The translations under genes were made by a program, and so were the position numbers. Below the pieces are notes generated by a model. That model had not been told where the DNA came from. It did not search any database and was given only the letters and a program-made list of their open reading frames with translations. From Pleurodeles waltl (lineage: Eukaryota; Chordata; Amphibia; Caudata; Salamandridae), in NCBI RefSeq assembly GCF_031143425.1, contig NC_090451.1, positions 662,064,575-662,128,574 of the forward strand: 64,000 nt of DNA. The letters run 5' to 3'. Within the stretch, counting starts at the first letter, position 1, and each line of letters begins with the position of its first letter. This document shows, in pieces, positions 42,601-49,299 of the stretch.

Positions 42601-45322
42601 ACTTTAAGACAGGATAATACCAGAGTTCACTTGATGTTAACGGGCATGCTGGCTGTAGTTCGCATTTGACCATGCCTCATCTACAGTGGGTCTAGAGCTC
42701 TCCAGTAGACCATGACTTTTTCTGCTTTCCTGGGTGTACCGTCAGTGCCGAAAAGTCTAGCCTATTTTGAACAATATGCTAATCTTCTTTCTTAGGGGTG
42801 GAACTGAACACCTGAGAAGATTGCGGATATTCAGGAGATGATTCTGAGGTTTCTGACTCGAACTAGATCCCGGATCTTCGGGTCTTGCATCTTCTTAACC
42901 AAATAGCCTGGTGCATTCTGTATTGCAACACCACGGATTGCCACATGGTAGATTATGGCACTGCAGTTGTGCTCGAGGTCAGAGTGGCTGCAGCACCAGG
43001 GGAATCTCATGGATCTAGTGCAGATCTCCATCTCTGTTCAGCCGACACTCTGCTGGTGGATGGACCCCATCAACCTTTAGGTCGCTGTTTATTCAGTCCT
43101 CCTCAGGCTGGTGACCCCGTAGTTATGGCTACCTCCTCTTTGGGCCTGAGTTAACATCCAGGTGACATAACACCTTGGGGTCTTTGGTCCACATTCAACA
43201 GCCCACTTTTCCATGAAGATGTTTCTCTCTTACAACTGAGTGGACAACCACTACCATCCATTACTTCAACAGTCAGACAGCCTCGGGTTGTTGACCCTTT
43301 GTTGGGAGGCAATTCTCTTGTGACAGTGGGCGCAGCAAATGGTAGCCTCCCAGTGCCAAATCATTTCACAGGCTCCCTCAGTGTGATGGCAGATGTTCTT
43401 GGTCATCTCGCACTGATGTCTGAGTGGGAACTATACCCCAGAGTGATGAGATGACCACCTCCAGATAGGGGTTTCCGTTCATGGATCTCTTTGCACTGTC
43501 TAAAACAGGAAGTGTCCTCTGTTTTGGGCCATACACTTCTGTACATTTACTGGTTCCCTTGGCAATGACTTGAGGTTCAGCTATTCAGAGGGCCTGCTGT
43601 AACTGTTTTCTCCAATTCTGCTTCTCTTGGTCCCACGTGTTGAGCACAGCTGATCCTGCTTGCCTCTGATTGGGTAATGTGATTCTCGTAAGCTTAACTT
43701 CTGGCCTCATTAGTAATCTGTCATCTTTTGCTCTCCTGCACAGGGTAAAACTACTCTAGCAGTAGGATACCCAGGTCCTCCAATCTAATCATGAAACGCA
43801 GTTGCAAGCATGGGAGCTGAGCAGTTTCAGCTGGTCCTTCTGCCTTAGGAATTAAGATGTAGACCTCATCTTGGTGGCCAGGAGACACAATATAAAACCA
43901 ATCTAAGGGATTTTCTGGAGCAAAATCTCTCATTGGTGCGAGTTGGAGTGTTTAGATCCCACTAAATGTCGCCTTTCTGACATCCAGCAACTCAGGTTGT
44001 CCCTTGCTGGGTCTGGCAGTGGCTACATGCTATCTGCCTGCTGTCTGCTTTCATGTGTTTTTCTGGTCAACCATCAATGTTTTGGTCATCGTTTCCTTAA
44101 AGGTTTCATTTACTTGTTTTTTTCTGCACTATGATTAATTGAAGCTTGTCTTTCTTGATAGCATCCCCATTTAAGCCAATGTATAGTTTCTAGTTCGGCA
44201 TCTTTCCATAAAGACACTTTTGGTGGCAGTGACTTTAGCTTAAAGGATTGGAGAACTTCAGGCACTCTGTTTCACAGTTTTCCACCTAGATAAGGTGGTC
44301 TTTTTCCACCGGCCCATCCTTCTTCTCATGGTGGTATCTGTGTATCATGAGAGCCCTTTTATCACCCTCCTATCTTTCTGCCCTTCTCATCCAACCACGG
44401 AGGGGGTATCAACCACATAGGGGAAGCGGCTGTAAAGACTGGACCCAAGACATGCTGGGCCATACTACATTAACAGGCTACAAAAGGACATAGTGGATGA
44501 TGAGCTCTTTGTGAGATTCAGCTGAGCTAAAAGGGCAAGCAGTGACCAAATTCACAATTTTGTGTCATTCACCACCTCAAGATCTGCTTAGCTCTGTCCA
44601 AAAAAAAACCAAAACATCTCATTCTACCAGGGCCATGGCTGCTCCATGTTTCTGACACCTGCTGAACGTCAACATGATCACCCTTGCATATTTTTGCAAA
44701 GCACTACTGCCTACATCCTGAGGATGCAGTGACGGATGCTTTGTCCAAGCTGTGCTGCATGACTACTGTTGGTTAACTGACATTACCTGAGGCCACCTGT
44801 CAGGGAGGTATTGCTATCGGACTCAATCGTGAGGTGCGGAGCGATGGTAGATACATAATCTTCACTCAAATTCTTCACTGCATGGGAAAACATTTCAGGA
44901 TGATACACCAGCATGGTAGATGGTGCTTTATTTATTTTGGTTTGATGTCTGTGGTAGAGTTGCGGCTGAAACTGCTTTCTGCAAATTAGTGGCGCTGGAG
45001 AGATACTGTGCATAAAATGTTTGACTGCCATTTTGAAACCTCTAAGACAATTCATGGGATGACGAACCTATGGAAAGGTTATATCGCCACCAGAAATATT
45101 GTCACTGAGGGTAAAGATCTATTTTGTTAGGTACTGTCAACAAAACCCTGAGATGTTCCCACAGATTTTCAAGCTTTGTTCTACGTAATACTGATTTTTT
45201 TTCTTCATTTTTTGAAGGTCCCCAACTTTCCTGGAATACTGACCAGCCTTCTACGGTTCTGGCTCTTCTGGCAGTACCCATCAGAAAAAGAAACCTACCA
45301 ATACAGGCAGGTGCAGGCATGA
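9630..45322 (+). CDS. SLC50A1: SLC50A1 (SWEET1) sugar transporter gene, exons 2-6 with introns
   Basis: Five exons splice into a continuous 195-residue frame that matches residues from about 27 to the end of vertebrate SLC50A1 (human is 221 residues by memory). SWEET proteins are seven-helix sugar uniporters built from two MtN3/saliva three-helix bundles and a linker helix; SWEET1 sits in Golgi and plasma membrane. Coding segments are 9630-9707, 14550-14673, 17905-18066, 20141-20260 and 45218-45322. Introns 1 and 2 split codons after the second base and introns 3-5 lie between codons; all introns seen end AG and all donors are GT. Signatures include TRSVDNIQFLPFLTT, LQTLYILVYL, MYMSPLIDL, KTKSTKCLSFPLT and NFPGILTSLLRFWLFW. 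Exon 1 with the start codon is missing from the window. Intron 5 is unusually long because of satellite and DIRS insertions. Confidence 0.95.
9708..14549. other. SLC50A1 intron 2
   Basis: No gene is recognised. The segment around 11050-11330 ends in an AATAAA (about 11282) and has a transcript-end look that could be an LTR or 3'-end fragment, but no partner copy is visible. AT-rich low-complexity DNA lies at about 13080-13200. The remaining sequence is unassigned. Confidence 0.4.
14550..14673 (+). CDS. SLC50A1: SLC50A1 exon 3
   Basis: Acceptor TTTTTCCACAG, then a T that completes the split Asn codon, then NIGWFYYGYLKDDWTLMSVN and the helix-3 stretch LQTLYILVYLRF, ending TPEK at the donor AAG/GTACAG. 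The match to the vertebrate exon (W-x-YG-x-LK-x-D, LQTLYIL-x-YL) is strong. It completes the first MtN3 bundle. Confidence 0.95.
14809..15103. repeat. 28-bp minisatellite, about 11 copies
   Basis: Tandem units whose core reads CATTGGCATGCCTGTTGCAC, about 28 bp each, with point variants (GGTATG, GACATG, CACGTC); one unit lacks several bases and the last is partial. It starts 135 bp after the exon 3 donor and is flanked on the left by a T run. The units are contiguous, without unique spacers. Confidence 0.9.
15331..15804. mobile_element. Foldback (long inverted repeat) element
   Basis: The left arm (15331-15424) and right arm (15711-15804) are inverse copies of about 94 bp that differ at only two positions that I see, both G/A changes (AACGAGAAG/AACAAGAAG and TTTCGCCCC/TTTCACCCC). 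Each arm carries ACATGTGTTTC and CTTCCTCAAGGCTGC. The spacer of about 285 bp contains a second, perfect 18-bp hairpin at 15668-15685/15693-15710. There is no coding capacity. The class is uncertain: a foldback DNA transposon or two inverted copies of one terminal repeat. Confidence 0.75.
15806..17249. other. Intron 3, unassigned part
   Basis: No gene. A C-homopolymer lies near 16641-16650 and an A-run near 17075-17086. I see no other repeat structure. Confidence 0.4.
17250..17904 (+). repeat. Degenerate T-rich repeat of acceptor-like units leading into exon 4
   Basis: The tract repeats, imperfectly, a pyrimidine run ending AG followed by TGT or TAT and TGATTG: examples are TTTTTCTAG/TGTAC (17270s), TTTTCCAG/TGTGTTATG (17555), GTTTTAG/TATGTGATTG (17587), TTTCTAG/CGGG (17714), CTATTTAG/TGTATGATTG (17825), TTTCATAG/TGTTTGATTA (17862) and finally TTTTTTTCTAG/TGC, the functional acceptor of exon 4. 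Unit length varies from about 35 to 120 bp. Confidence 0.5.
17905..18066 (+). CDS. SLC50A1: SLC50A1 exon 4
   Basis: 54 codons in phase 0 at both ends: CSILMKCLVSLAVLFLGY, then a second helix LGLFFSILTIGMYMSPLIDL. Acceptor TTTTTTTCTAG; donor CTG/GTAGGT. It covers the linker helix and the first helix of the second MtN3 bundle, with the conserved MY-x-SPL-x-DL. Confidence 0.95.
18067..20140. other. SLC50A1 intron 4
   Basis: No gene, tandem repeat or inverted repeat stands out. It ends with the acceptor TATTCTGCACAG. Confidence 0.5.
20141..20260 (+). CDS. SLC50A1: SLC50A1 exon 5
   Basis: 40 codons, phase 0 at both ends: AKIIKTKSTKCLSFPLTVA then LTSTSWVLYGMQLNDPYIM. Acceptor TTCTGCACAG; donor ATG/GTGAGC. 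The K-T-K-S-T-x-x-LS-x-PL and W-x-LYG-x-x-L-x-DPYIM patterns are diagnostic of animal SWEET1. It codes for helix 6 and flanks. Confidence 0.95.
20261..25196. other. Proximal part of SLC50A1 intron 5
   Basis: No gene. 20800-21100 (ending in the TTTCAAGGCCTTGCG and GTTCCATAATTTAGG segments) and 24340-24660 (CATATTTATGAGAGGCTTGCG onward, CpG-richer than its surroundings) have the composition and sharp edges of dispersed repeats, but no second copy lies in this window to confirm it. A short inverted pair (ATCTATGAGGCC / GGCCTCATAGAT) lies at about 24425-24460. Confidence 0.4.
25197..27450. repeat. C/A-rich satellite array 1 (core CCACTCCAATC)
   Basis: About 2.25 kb of degenerate short tandem units, the + strand being almost free of G. 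The commonest words are CCACCCCACTCCAATCCA and its variants. The left part (25200-26000) is interspersed with AAACAATCTGCC words, giving a longer unit of about 30 bp. Long open frames on both strands (for example 25327-26022, rich in P, S, H, N) follow from the lack of stop codons in the repeat and are not genes. Confidence 0.9.
27451..27802. repeat. Inter-array segment with dispersed repeat
   Basis: 27466-27585 (ACAGCAGCACACTGGTG and then AAAACACATTACCAAAA) is closely matched at 29016-29115, and more distantly near 560-640. It separates the two satellite arrays. The rest, to 27802, is unassigned. Confidence 0.6.
27803..29010. repeat. C/A-rich satellite array 2, a duplicate of part of array 1
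   Basis: The composition and core are the same as in array 1. The opening part (27808-27945, including CGATCCACTTTAATC) aligns with 26106-26240, and the closing part (28991-29016, CCACTCTGACACTCCAC) aligns with 27431-27456, so this array and its right flank look like a direct duplication of about 1.3-1.5 kb. The offsets differ (about 1709 and 1560 bp), so units were lost or gained after duplication. Confidence 0.85.
29016..29420. repeat. Dispersed repeat with two hairpins
   Basis: The left part matches 27466-27585. It contains a perfect 18-bp hairpin with a 4-base loop (29117-29134/29139-29156; arm CTCTTTCTATGTGTGCTG) and a second inverted pair, CAGGATTGTTTT / AAAACAATCCTG, at about 29164-29218. 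No coding frame is recognisable. It is probably a non-autonomous element, class unknown. Confidence 0.5.
29421..30160. other. Intron 5, unassigned DNA before DIRS element A
   Basis: No gene or repeat is recognised. Confidence 0.4.
30196..30382. repeat. Left inverted terminal repeat of element A
   Basis: Inverse of 35759-35939. Shared blocks include CTACCTGTGGATTCCTCACC, TCGCGCCAGCTTTC, GCCCGACTCCCACGC and AGGCAATAAGAAGT. It is CpG-rich for this window. Confidence 0.85.
30526..30610. repeat. (AT)n microsatellites in element A
   Basis: Two AT runs (30526-30550 and 30569-30610) between the left terminal repeat and the ICR. Element B has a comparable AT-rich tract at 36682-36745, so this tract belongs to the subfamily. 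Confidence 0.85.
30710..30812. repeat. Internal complementary region of element A
   Basis: The segment reads GTGAGGAATCCACAGGTAGC...GTTCTTCTGATGG...GATTCCTCACCT: the inverse of the left outer end followed directly by the inverse of the right outer end, marking the circle junction at about 30775. Confidence 0.88.
30807..31960 (-). pseudogene. Element A tyrosine recombinase, frameshifted
   Basis: The recombinase domain begins within the open frame 32224-31205 (LEVVEVILSAMRHSTKS near 31830), covers SLAQKGCAVATVKGYLSALS and the box I arginine in AITSARRVSELQAL, then loses the frame near 31240-31290. The H-x-x-R box (THSTRA, near 31030-31015) and the tyrosine (FVRHYCLD) are present downstream in other frames, the last at 30995-30807. 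All catalytic residues are thus encoded but not in one frame. Element B has the uninterrupted version. Confidence 0.8.
31873..33548 (-). pseudogene. Element A RT/RNase H/MT polyprotein, broken
   Basis: RT occupies 33508-32930 as one open frame with PKKDGRLRRILDLRILNWFL, SVDLQDAYFHIPI, LLFGLTSAPRVFTKV and catalytic FPYLDDWL; the canonical aspartates are present. The thumb (RLLFIGAVLD, VLKVLRLLGMFASCILLVTHA) continues in another frame to 32670. RNase H is damaged by a 79-bp deletion near 32390 relative to element B. The end of RNase H (LAGVLNVRADSLSR) and the MT-like part (IDLFATWEN, QLLYAFPPIPLIPRVLRKI) follow in frames 32370-32074 and 32073-31873, separated by a stop. It is not functional as a whole. 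Confidence 0.82.
33612..35681 (-). pseudogene. Element A gag, three nonsense codons
   Basis: One frame from the ATG at 35681 (MSQQRMSGF) to the stop at 33612, about 690 codons, interrupted only by a TGA at 35387-35385 and a TGA-TAA pair near 33974-33969. The N-terminus has paired cysteines and a histidine (CKQCGG, CLWCLSSDH, CGSC) like the Cys/His-rich gag start of vertebrate DIRS elements. It is followed by a basic Lys/His/Arg tract, a Pro/Ser-rich middle, an acidic segment and an Arg/Gly-rich end (FRGRGRVRTRG) suited to RNA binding. At two of the stops element B has an arginine codon, so CGN to TGA decay is likely. Confidence 0.85.
35759..35939. repeat. Right inverted terminal repeat of element A
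   Basis: Inverse of 30196-30382, ending in the outer segment TGAGGAATCCACAGGTAG and TTGTATCCATCAG. In the element's own orientation this is the 5' terminus, which should hold the promoter upstream of gag. Confidence 0.85.
35943..36342. other. Intron 5 DNA between elements A and B
   Basis: Four hundred bases of ordinary AT-rich sequence. No gene or repeat is recognised. Confidence 0.45.
36378..36557. repeat. Left inverted terminal repeat of element B
   Basis: Inverse of 42065-42234; shared blocks include CTACCTGTGGATTCCTCACC, CTATTGAATACCCCCATT, CTGCACGTCGACGAGGACG and CCCACGCGACGCCGTCTGA. Confidence 0.85.
36819..36921. repeat. Internal complementary region of element B
   Basis: The inverse of the left outer end (to CTCATTCTT) joined to the inverse of the right outer end (CTGATGGATACAACTACC). 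The recombinase stop codon (36916-36918) lies just inside it. Confidence 0.87.
36916..37935 (-). CDS. Element B tyrosine recombinase (open frame)
   Basis: A 339-codon open frame covering the whole recombinase domain. The core-binding part starts RRHSTKSIYANRWSKF (residues 8-23). Catalytic residues by my count are R145 (SARRVSELQAL), H275 and R278 (IRAHSTRAKSAS), W301 (AATWSS) and nucleophile Y311 (FAKHYCLD). The frame is open further upstream without a stop through SSFSLP, overlapping the end of the MT-like region, so the true start is likely upstream of the ATG at 37935. The family integrates circular element DNA. It is the best preserved coding region of the elements in intron 5, and compatible with a recent insertion, though gag and RT are broken. 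Confidence 0.85.
   Translation of the reverse strand: MDVMLAARRHSTKSIYANRWSKFVVWCGERQIDPLRAHLSDVLSFALSLAQRGCAVATVKGYLSALSAFICLPDQPSLFKSPIVLRFLKGLMNKFHPSPFVMPQWDLTLVLTFLMGSPFEPMHSCPIRLLVLKTVFLVAITSARRVSELQALSVKPPYTSFYVDKVVLRTKAAFLPKVVSTFHLAQTITLSTFYPPPHPSKEEERLHRLDPKRALIFYIDRTKDFRLEDQLFIRYVGKRRGKAVHKRTLSRWVVLCIKMCYSLAKKEPPDGIRAHSTRAKSASSALAGGVPVVDICKAATWSSLHTFAKHYCLDSEVRRDGHSSTLHRVQYCFGTLFNR
37962..40044 (-). pseudogene. Element B RT/RNase H/MT polyprotein, broken
   Basis: The start (40044-39697, ending FREFPPSIPP) overlaps the end of gag. A frameshift near 39705 leads into RT (39808-39119) with PKKDGRLRPILDLRILNWFL, SVDLKDAYFHIPI, LLFGLTSAPRVF and catalytic FPYLDDWL. A TAG at 39121-39119 interrupts the thumb, which continues in the same frame to 38795 (TGA), and RNase H follows in frame at 38767-38327: VITDASTLGWGAHL, INLLELRAV, VDNTTAMWYIN, LAGVLNVRADSLSR. 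A further frameshift near 38340 leads to the MT-like part (RIDLFATRKN, LLYAFPSIPLIPRVLRKI) in the frame ending at 37962. The 580-codon open frame 39704-37962 is mostly a shadow; only its last 150 or so codons are real. Confidence 0.82.
39872..41960 (-). pseudogene. Element B gag, one nonsense codon and one frameshift
   Basis: The ATG at 41960 (MSQRKSGFKP) is preferred over the earlier one at 41996 because it aligns with the start of gag in element A. Cysteines at residues 11, 12, 14, 27, 30, 40 and 43 with H35 form the N-terminal Cys/His motif. Residues about 80-111 are an Arg/Ser-rich segment (RSRRESRRRSSRERSRSRS). A Pro/Ser-rich middle and an acidic stretch (EEGEIED) follow. A TGA at 40466-40464 interrupts the frame where element A has a serine codon. 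The frame resumes to about 40060, then a frameshift shifts the Arg/Gly-rich end, which stops at the TAG at 39874-39872. Confidence 0.85.
42065..42234. repeat. Right inverted terminal repeat of element B
   Basis: Inverse of 36378-36557 and the 5' terminus in the element's orientation, 100 bp upstream of gag. Confidence 0.85.
42450..45128 (+). pseudogene. Ancient DIRS-like fossil, element C (plus strand, internally deleted)
   Basis: No frame is open for long, but protein traces line up in DIRS order on the plus strand. There is a terminal-repeat trace at 42461-42530 (GGATTCTTCACCTTATGAAT), RT thumb (KIADIQEMI, IFGSCIFLTK, near 42815-42900), RNase H entrance (SPPQAGDPVVMATSSLGLS, near 43095-43153), LPVPN/MADVLGHL (43350-43410), MT-like MDLFALSKTG (43480), recombinase core VAVTLA-x-RIGELQALC (44225-44270), FHLDKVVFF (44280), LDPRHAG (44440) and DDELFVRFS (44498). 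An ICR/terminus trace (GCCACCAGAAATATTGTCACT) lies at about 45086-45106. Gag and the RT palm are missing. Stops and indels are many, so it is much older than A and B and inserted in the opposite orientation. Confidence 0.7.
45218..45322 (+). CDS. SLC50A1: SLC50A1 exon 6 (last coding exon)
   Basis: 34 codons and TGA: VPNFPGILTSLLRFWLFWQY then PSEKETYQYRQVQA. Acceptor TTTTTTGAAG after a T-rich tract; phase 0. It codes for helix 7 of the second MtN3 bundle, with the PN and RFWLFW motifs, and a short cytosolic tail. It lies 24,957 bp from exon 5. Confidence 0.95.
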   Translation, partial: VPNFPGILTSLLRFWLFWQYPSEKETYQYRQVQA

Positions 45323-47627
45323 GGTATCCCCGGAAGTGCCGCTGCAACGTGGAGTCCAACTTTTCACAGCCACTTGGAGGGCTGTGAATAGCTCCCCATC
45401 ACTGGGGTTAGTGAAGGTGGTGGGTCGACCTTCCTTTTAGTGCGGTTCAAAATGCCAAAGATGAAGGAAAAAAAAAGTCAAATGCAAGTTTACGCTGTGA
45501 CTGCAATGTTTTGCACTTCCGTGTGACTCTTCTCTGTGCTTTTTCTTACTGGCAGCACAACCATAATTTGTGTTGGGTACTCAATCGAAAAGGAACTGGT
45601 TTGTGAAGAATAATGTGGTGGACTATTTGGGAGAAGAGGCTGTGGAGTCTGCAGCGTGGTCCAGTTATATGGTTCTATGTCAGAATATTCAGTACAAAAC
45701 TATTGTTAATTCGATCATCACCTAACAGTATCGTAATGGTAACTATGGATTTACTATTTTTAAGTCCATATTATTTACCTTGAAGTTACATGAATAATTA
45801 AGGTACATGGATGTGCAGTTAAGAATGATTAATCTGTCCTTACCTATGTGTACTGATGTTTGGAATATTGTGATAGTCGACGTTCTGGTTACGGTATGTA
45901 TGTGGGATAATCTTTAATACACAATACCCTGGTAGATTCTAATTCTCTTCATAAAGCATTAGGCTTGGGGCAGTTGTAAGGTGACAATGGGAAGATAGTA
46001 GATCTCAGAGATCCCTAGCCCAGAGGGAAATTGGAAGTTGTCTTCTAGCCTTCAGCTTCCAAAATGTGAGGAGTGTGGAAGCAGAGTCAGTAGGTTGACA
46101 TACTACTCCTCTGCAGCTAGTTCCTCTCTGCCTTCCTGAAGCAGTAGCCTGGCAGAAAGCCTCCCAGTTTCCCTACAGGCTAGTACTTGTGCATAGTGAG
46201 GAATGGTGAACTGATGCAGGGAAATGTGACAGTGCGCCTGTTTGGGGTGGAGAGATTGTGGCTGCCTGTACTTTTGGCACTAGGCACAGCCCAGGTATGT
46301 AGGACTTTGCGGGGTTACGCCTCCTTGGTACAGAAATTTAGACATAAATGTTATTGTGTTATCTCCTCGTTAATACCATTTTCCTCCTACCTGCTGCTCT
46401 TGAAACATATAATTTGATGCAACGGAGTCCCCACTTTTGTTGCCATATACAACATTCCACAAACGTTATCAACTTTTTAAAATGATGTCACTTGCTGGTA
46501 TCTTCTTTCGTTCGCTAATTGTTTCTTTGGATTTTCACTCCACACTTATCGTGCTTTGTTCTGCTTGTGGGTTTTTTCACAAAGAGTTATAGCTACCAAA
46601 GAATATTTGTTAAATTTATAGGCAGTTGAGGTTACCAGTTGGACGTTGCTTTGTTTGTTTTTTCGAACATAGCATAGTATAGTATTTTGAATTTCCAATG
46701 TAAATTACAAACTGGGCTCTAGGTAGTGTTAGCGTGGACTCAGAATAACAAGTAAATCGTCTTGGCCTGGAGTCAGAATGTCCTATCCATGGCTCAGGAG
46801 ACTGCCCGTGGAGGTTATTAGAAGTTGGAGGGTGACAGTATCATATTATACATGTGCCTGACTTCACAGAGAAGCCCAAAAACATGCACCCGCCCAGCAG
46901 GAAATGTCCAGACTCATCTATTGGCCTGTCCCCATCACTGGCCCAGGGATCAGGGCAGGATGTCTGGACGTCTCCCAGAGGGTGCCTCCTCTGTTTGCAC
47001 AATGGTGCTGACAGAGCATCACAGAAGTTGGAAAGGAAATCTTGGAGAAGAGATGAAAGAAGACAACTTTGCATGGGGAATCCTTCTTTTAAGGATGAAT
47101 CCTACTCTGCCAGCTGTACATTCAGGTCTGGGGCCAAGAGCCGCGCCCTTTAGAGCATGGAGTTTGTAACTTGCAGGCCAAGAATAACACCCCCGCCTAC
47201 CTCCCAGCCACAGTTAGCAGGAACAGCCCCCTGCCTGTCAGGATGTCTTTCAGAGCAGGGGTGTAATATTCTGACACATCAGTCCAGCTGCTGAGACAGG
47301 GTGTCGGCAATGTTGCTGTTTTGTTCTCTGAGGAAACAGAGACATTGTGGATAGTTCTGCTGAGAATTTCACTCCTGAGCCAAGGCCAGGAAACAGGAGA
47401 GGAAGTGAGAAAACTCCTGCAGCAAGCTACGCAAACATCATTCCCACACGGGGACCGAAGGTACGAGAAAAAGAACAAATGGACCAGGGCTGCCTGCTGA
47501 CCCTGCATCCTGTTAAAATAGTGCATGTGTGGCACTATCTTCAAGCAAAAGACAGAGACTTAGTGGATGGTTACAGTGGGCATAAAGGAGACAGTGTGTG
47601 TACTCGCGAGGGTTGTTTATTGTCCAA
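45323..47627. other. SLC50A1 3' UTR and downstream DNA
   Basis: The 3' UTR must begin at 45323 but its end is not clear: I see no AATAAA or ATTAAA on the plus strand before an ATTAAA at about 48027, and no AATAAA before about 49695. No further gene is recognised; DPM3, the neighbour in mammals, was not found. Confidence 0.45.
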
Positions 47628-47960
47628 AAAAGGTGCAAGAATGCATTCTGCGCTAAGAAATAGAGCTAAATGCCAACAGAACATGAATAGCAAGCGCGAG
47701 CAGCTGCTCGCGCACCCTAAAGGTACTCTCGGGGTAGGATTTTCACCCAATTTACTCCTGAGATTGAACGCTATTTTAGTGTTGCAAAGGAAAAGCACTA
47801 AATATGCTGTTAAGGTAGAATTTTACCCCGACTTTCTGCCGGCATCTATCTCCATTTCTTGGGGCAAAATGTGCCTTGCATCCAATATGGAAGCGAGGAT
47901 GCATTTTATGTTGAGAAATAACGCTAAATGCTGCAGAACACAAAGGGCAAGCATGCAGGT
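47628..47960. repeat. Imperfect direct duplication, about 256 bp apart
   Basis: 47635-47700 (GAATGCATTCTGCGCTAAG, AAATAGAGCTAAATGCCA) recurs at 47898-47955 (GGATGCATTTTATGTTGAG, AAATAACGCTAAATGCTG). A weaker match links GGGGTAGGATTTTCACCC (47731) with AAGGTAGAATTTTACCCC (47813). It is probably a degenerate tandem element; no protein is recognised in the open frame across it. Confidence 0.4.
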
Positions 47961-48949
47961 GTAATTGCATTATTACCTATAATTCCGCGTTGAAGAGTAA
48001 ATCAGAATTATCAAAATTGTTCTAATTAAACCAATATATTTAAAATTACGCCTGGGCCTAATAGACACTCATTAAAAATATAATCTGTGTTAATGCCTTA
48101 TTTGTACTAGAGTTTCTCCGTGTTCCACTCCATGCACATGCTGTTTCTAGGGTTATACAGTGGGCTTGCCACCCATCCCATGGCATGACCAATGACATGT
48201 AACACTATCTGCCCTTGACTAAATTTCCGAGCCACAAAGTATGCTGCAGTGCCAGCCAATACGTTTGTAGTAATCAATATGTGTGCCCATCCATTACAAG
48301 CATTGTTACTTGTGTGCATGGAGTCGCGGACTTGGTACTTTTGCACAGACAGTTGCAACCCTAGTTAATTTGTTAGATACACAGGTTGTTGAACGTAATA
48401 TTTTTGCCCAACTGTTCTCTTGTACCAGTACTCATGCACATGCAGTGCAAGCAATATTGTGTTACGTGTCCACATCCAGCAACCTTGATACTGGTGCAAC
48501 AAATGAATCTGTTGATTATAAGTTCTTTACAGAATTCCAACGTAACCCTGTGTTTGATTGGCTGGATACTCAGGAAGCCGGGAGGGGGCAGAGCTTTCAT
48601 CAAGGATAGGTTGAAGCCAGTGACTGCCACACTTATACCTGGTGCCCCACATGTTGGAAGAATGTTTTTAGGACTTGCAGATATCTATGGAGGTGATGAC
48701 TTTGACAGTGTTCGTCAAAGAGCTGTTTTTGGGGTGATCTCAGCTCATCACGCAGTGATGGGGCACGAAGCACATTTCCAAAGTCCAGTTGTCACCAGAT
48801 CTGAGCTGGATATATGACAGAAAATTCAAGATCAGGTATGAAGGCTCTGCATAATGAAATGGAGAGGCACCCAAATGCAAAAACTGAGAGGTCCTTAACA
48901 AATGCAAGGATATATCTAATAGTTAACCATAGCAGAAGTTATTAAAATG

Positions 48950-49290
48950 TTTGACAACGGTGCTCTCACAGCGGGCAGGTTTTAATGGACCAATATGCAT
49001 AAGAGCGCCCCTGTCTTAAGAGGACGGCTTTAATGCACCACCATGCAGAATAGTTCTCCCTGAGCAGGAATTTATGTAGTGCATAATAGATGTAACAGCG
49101 CTGTCTCTTGCCTTAATACACGTAATACAGCACCCTTCTCTCGCCAAGCAAACATTGACATAAGAAGATCATGTCTGTCGGGGCAACTCACCAGGTGGAC
49201 CACAATCCTCAATTATGTGTAAAAGAGCCCTTCTTTGAGGCAGTTCTTAATGCACTAATATGCGTAGTAGGGCGCTTCTGTCATTAGGTC
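48950..49290. repeat. Degenerate tandem repeat, unit about 55-70 bp
   Basis: Units carry TTAATGCAC-CA-TATGC followed by AGAGCGCC or variants (48990s, 49030s, 49080s, 49115s, 49205s, 49250s). The similarity is weak and shown only by recurring words. Confidence 0.35.
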
Positions 49291-49299
49291 GACCAAAGC

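Noticed and set aside
47347..47964. 205-codon open frame downstream of SLC50A1
   Set aside because: It spans an imperfect direct repeat, has no recognisable domain and no splice or regulatory context; chance is the simplest reading.
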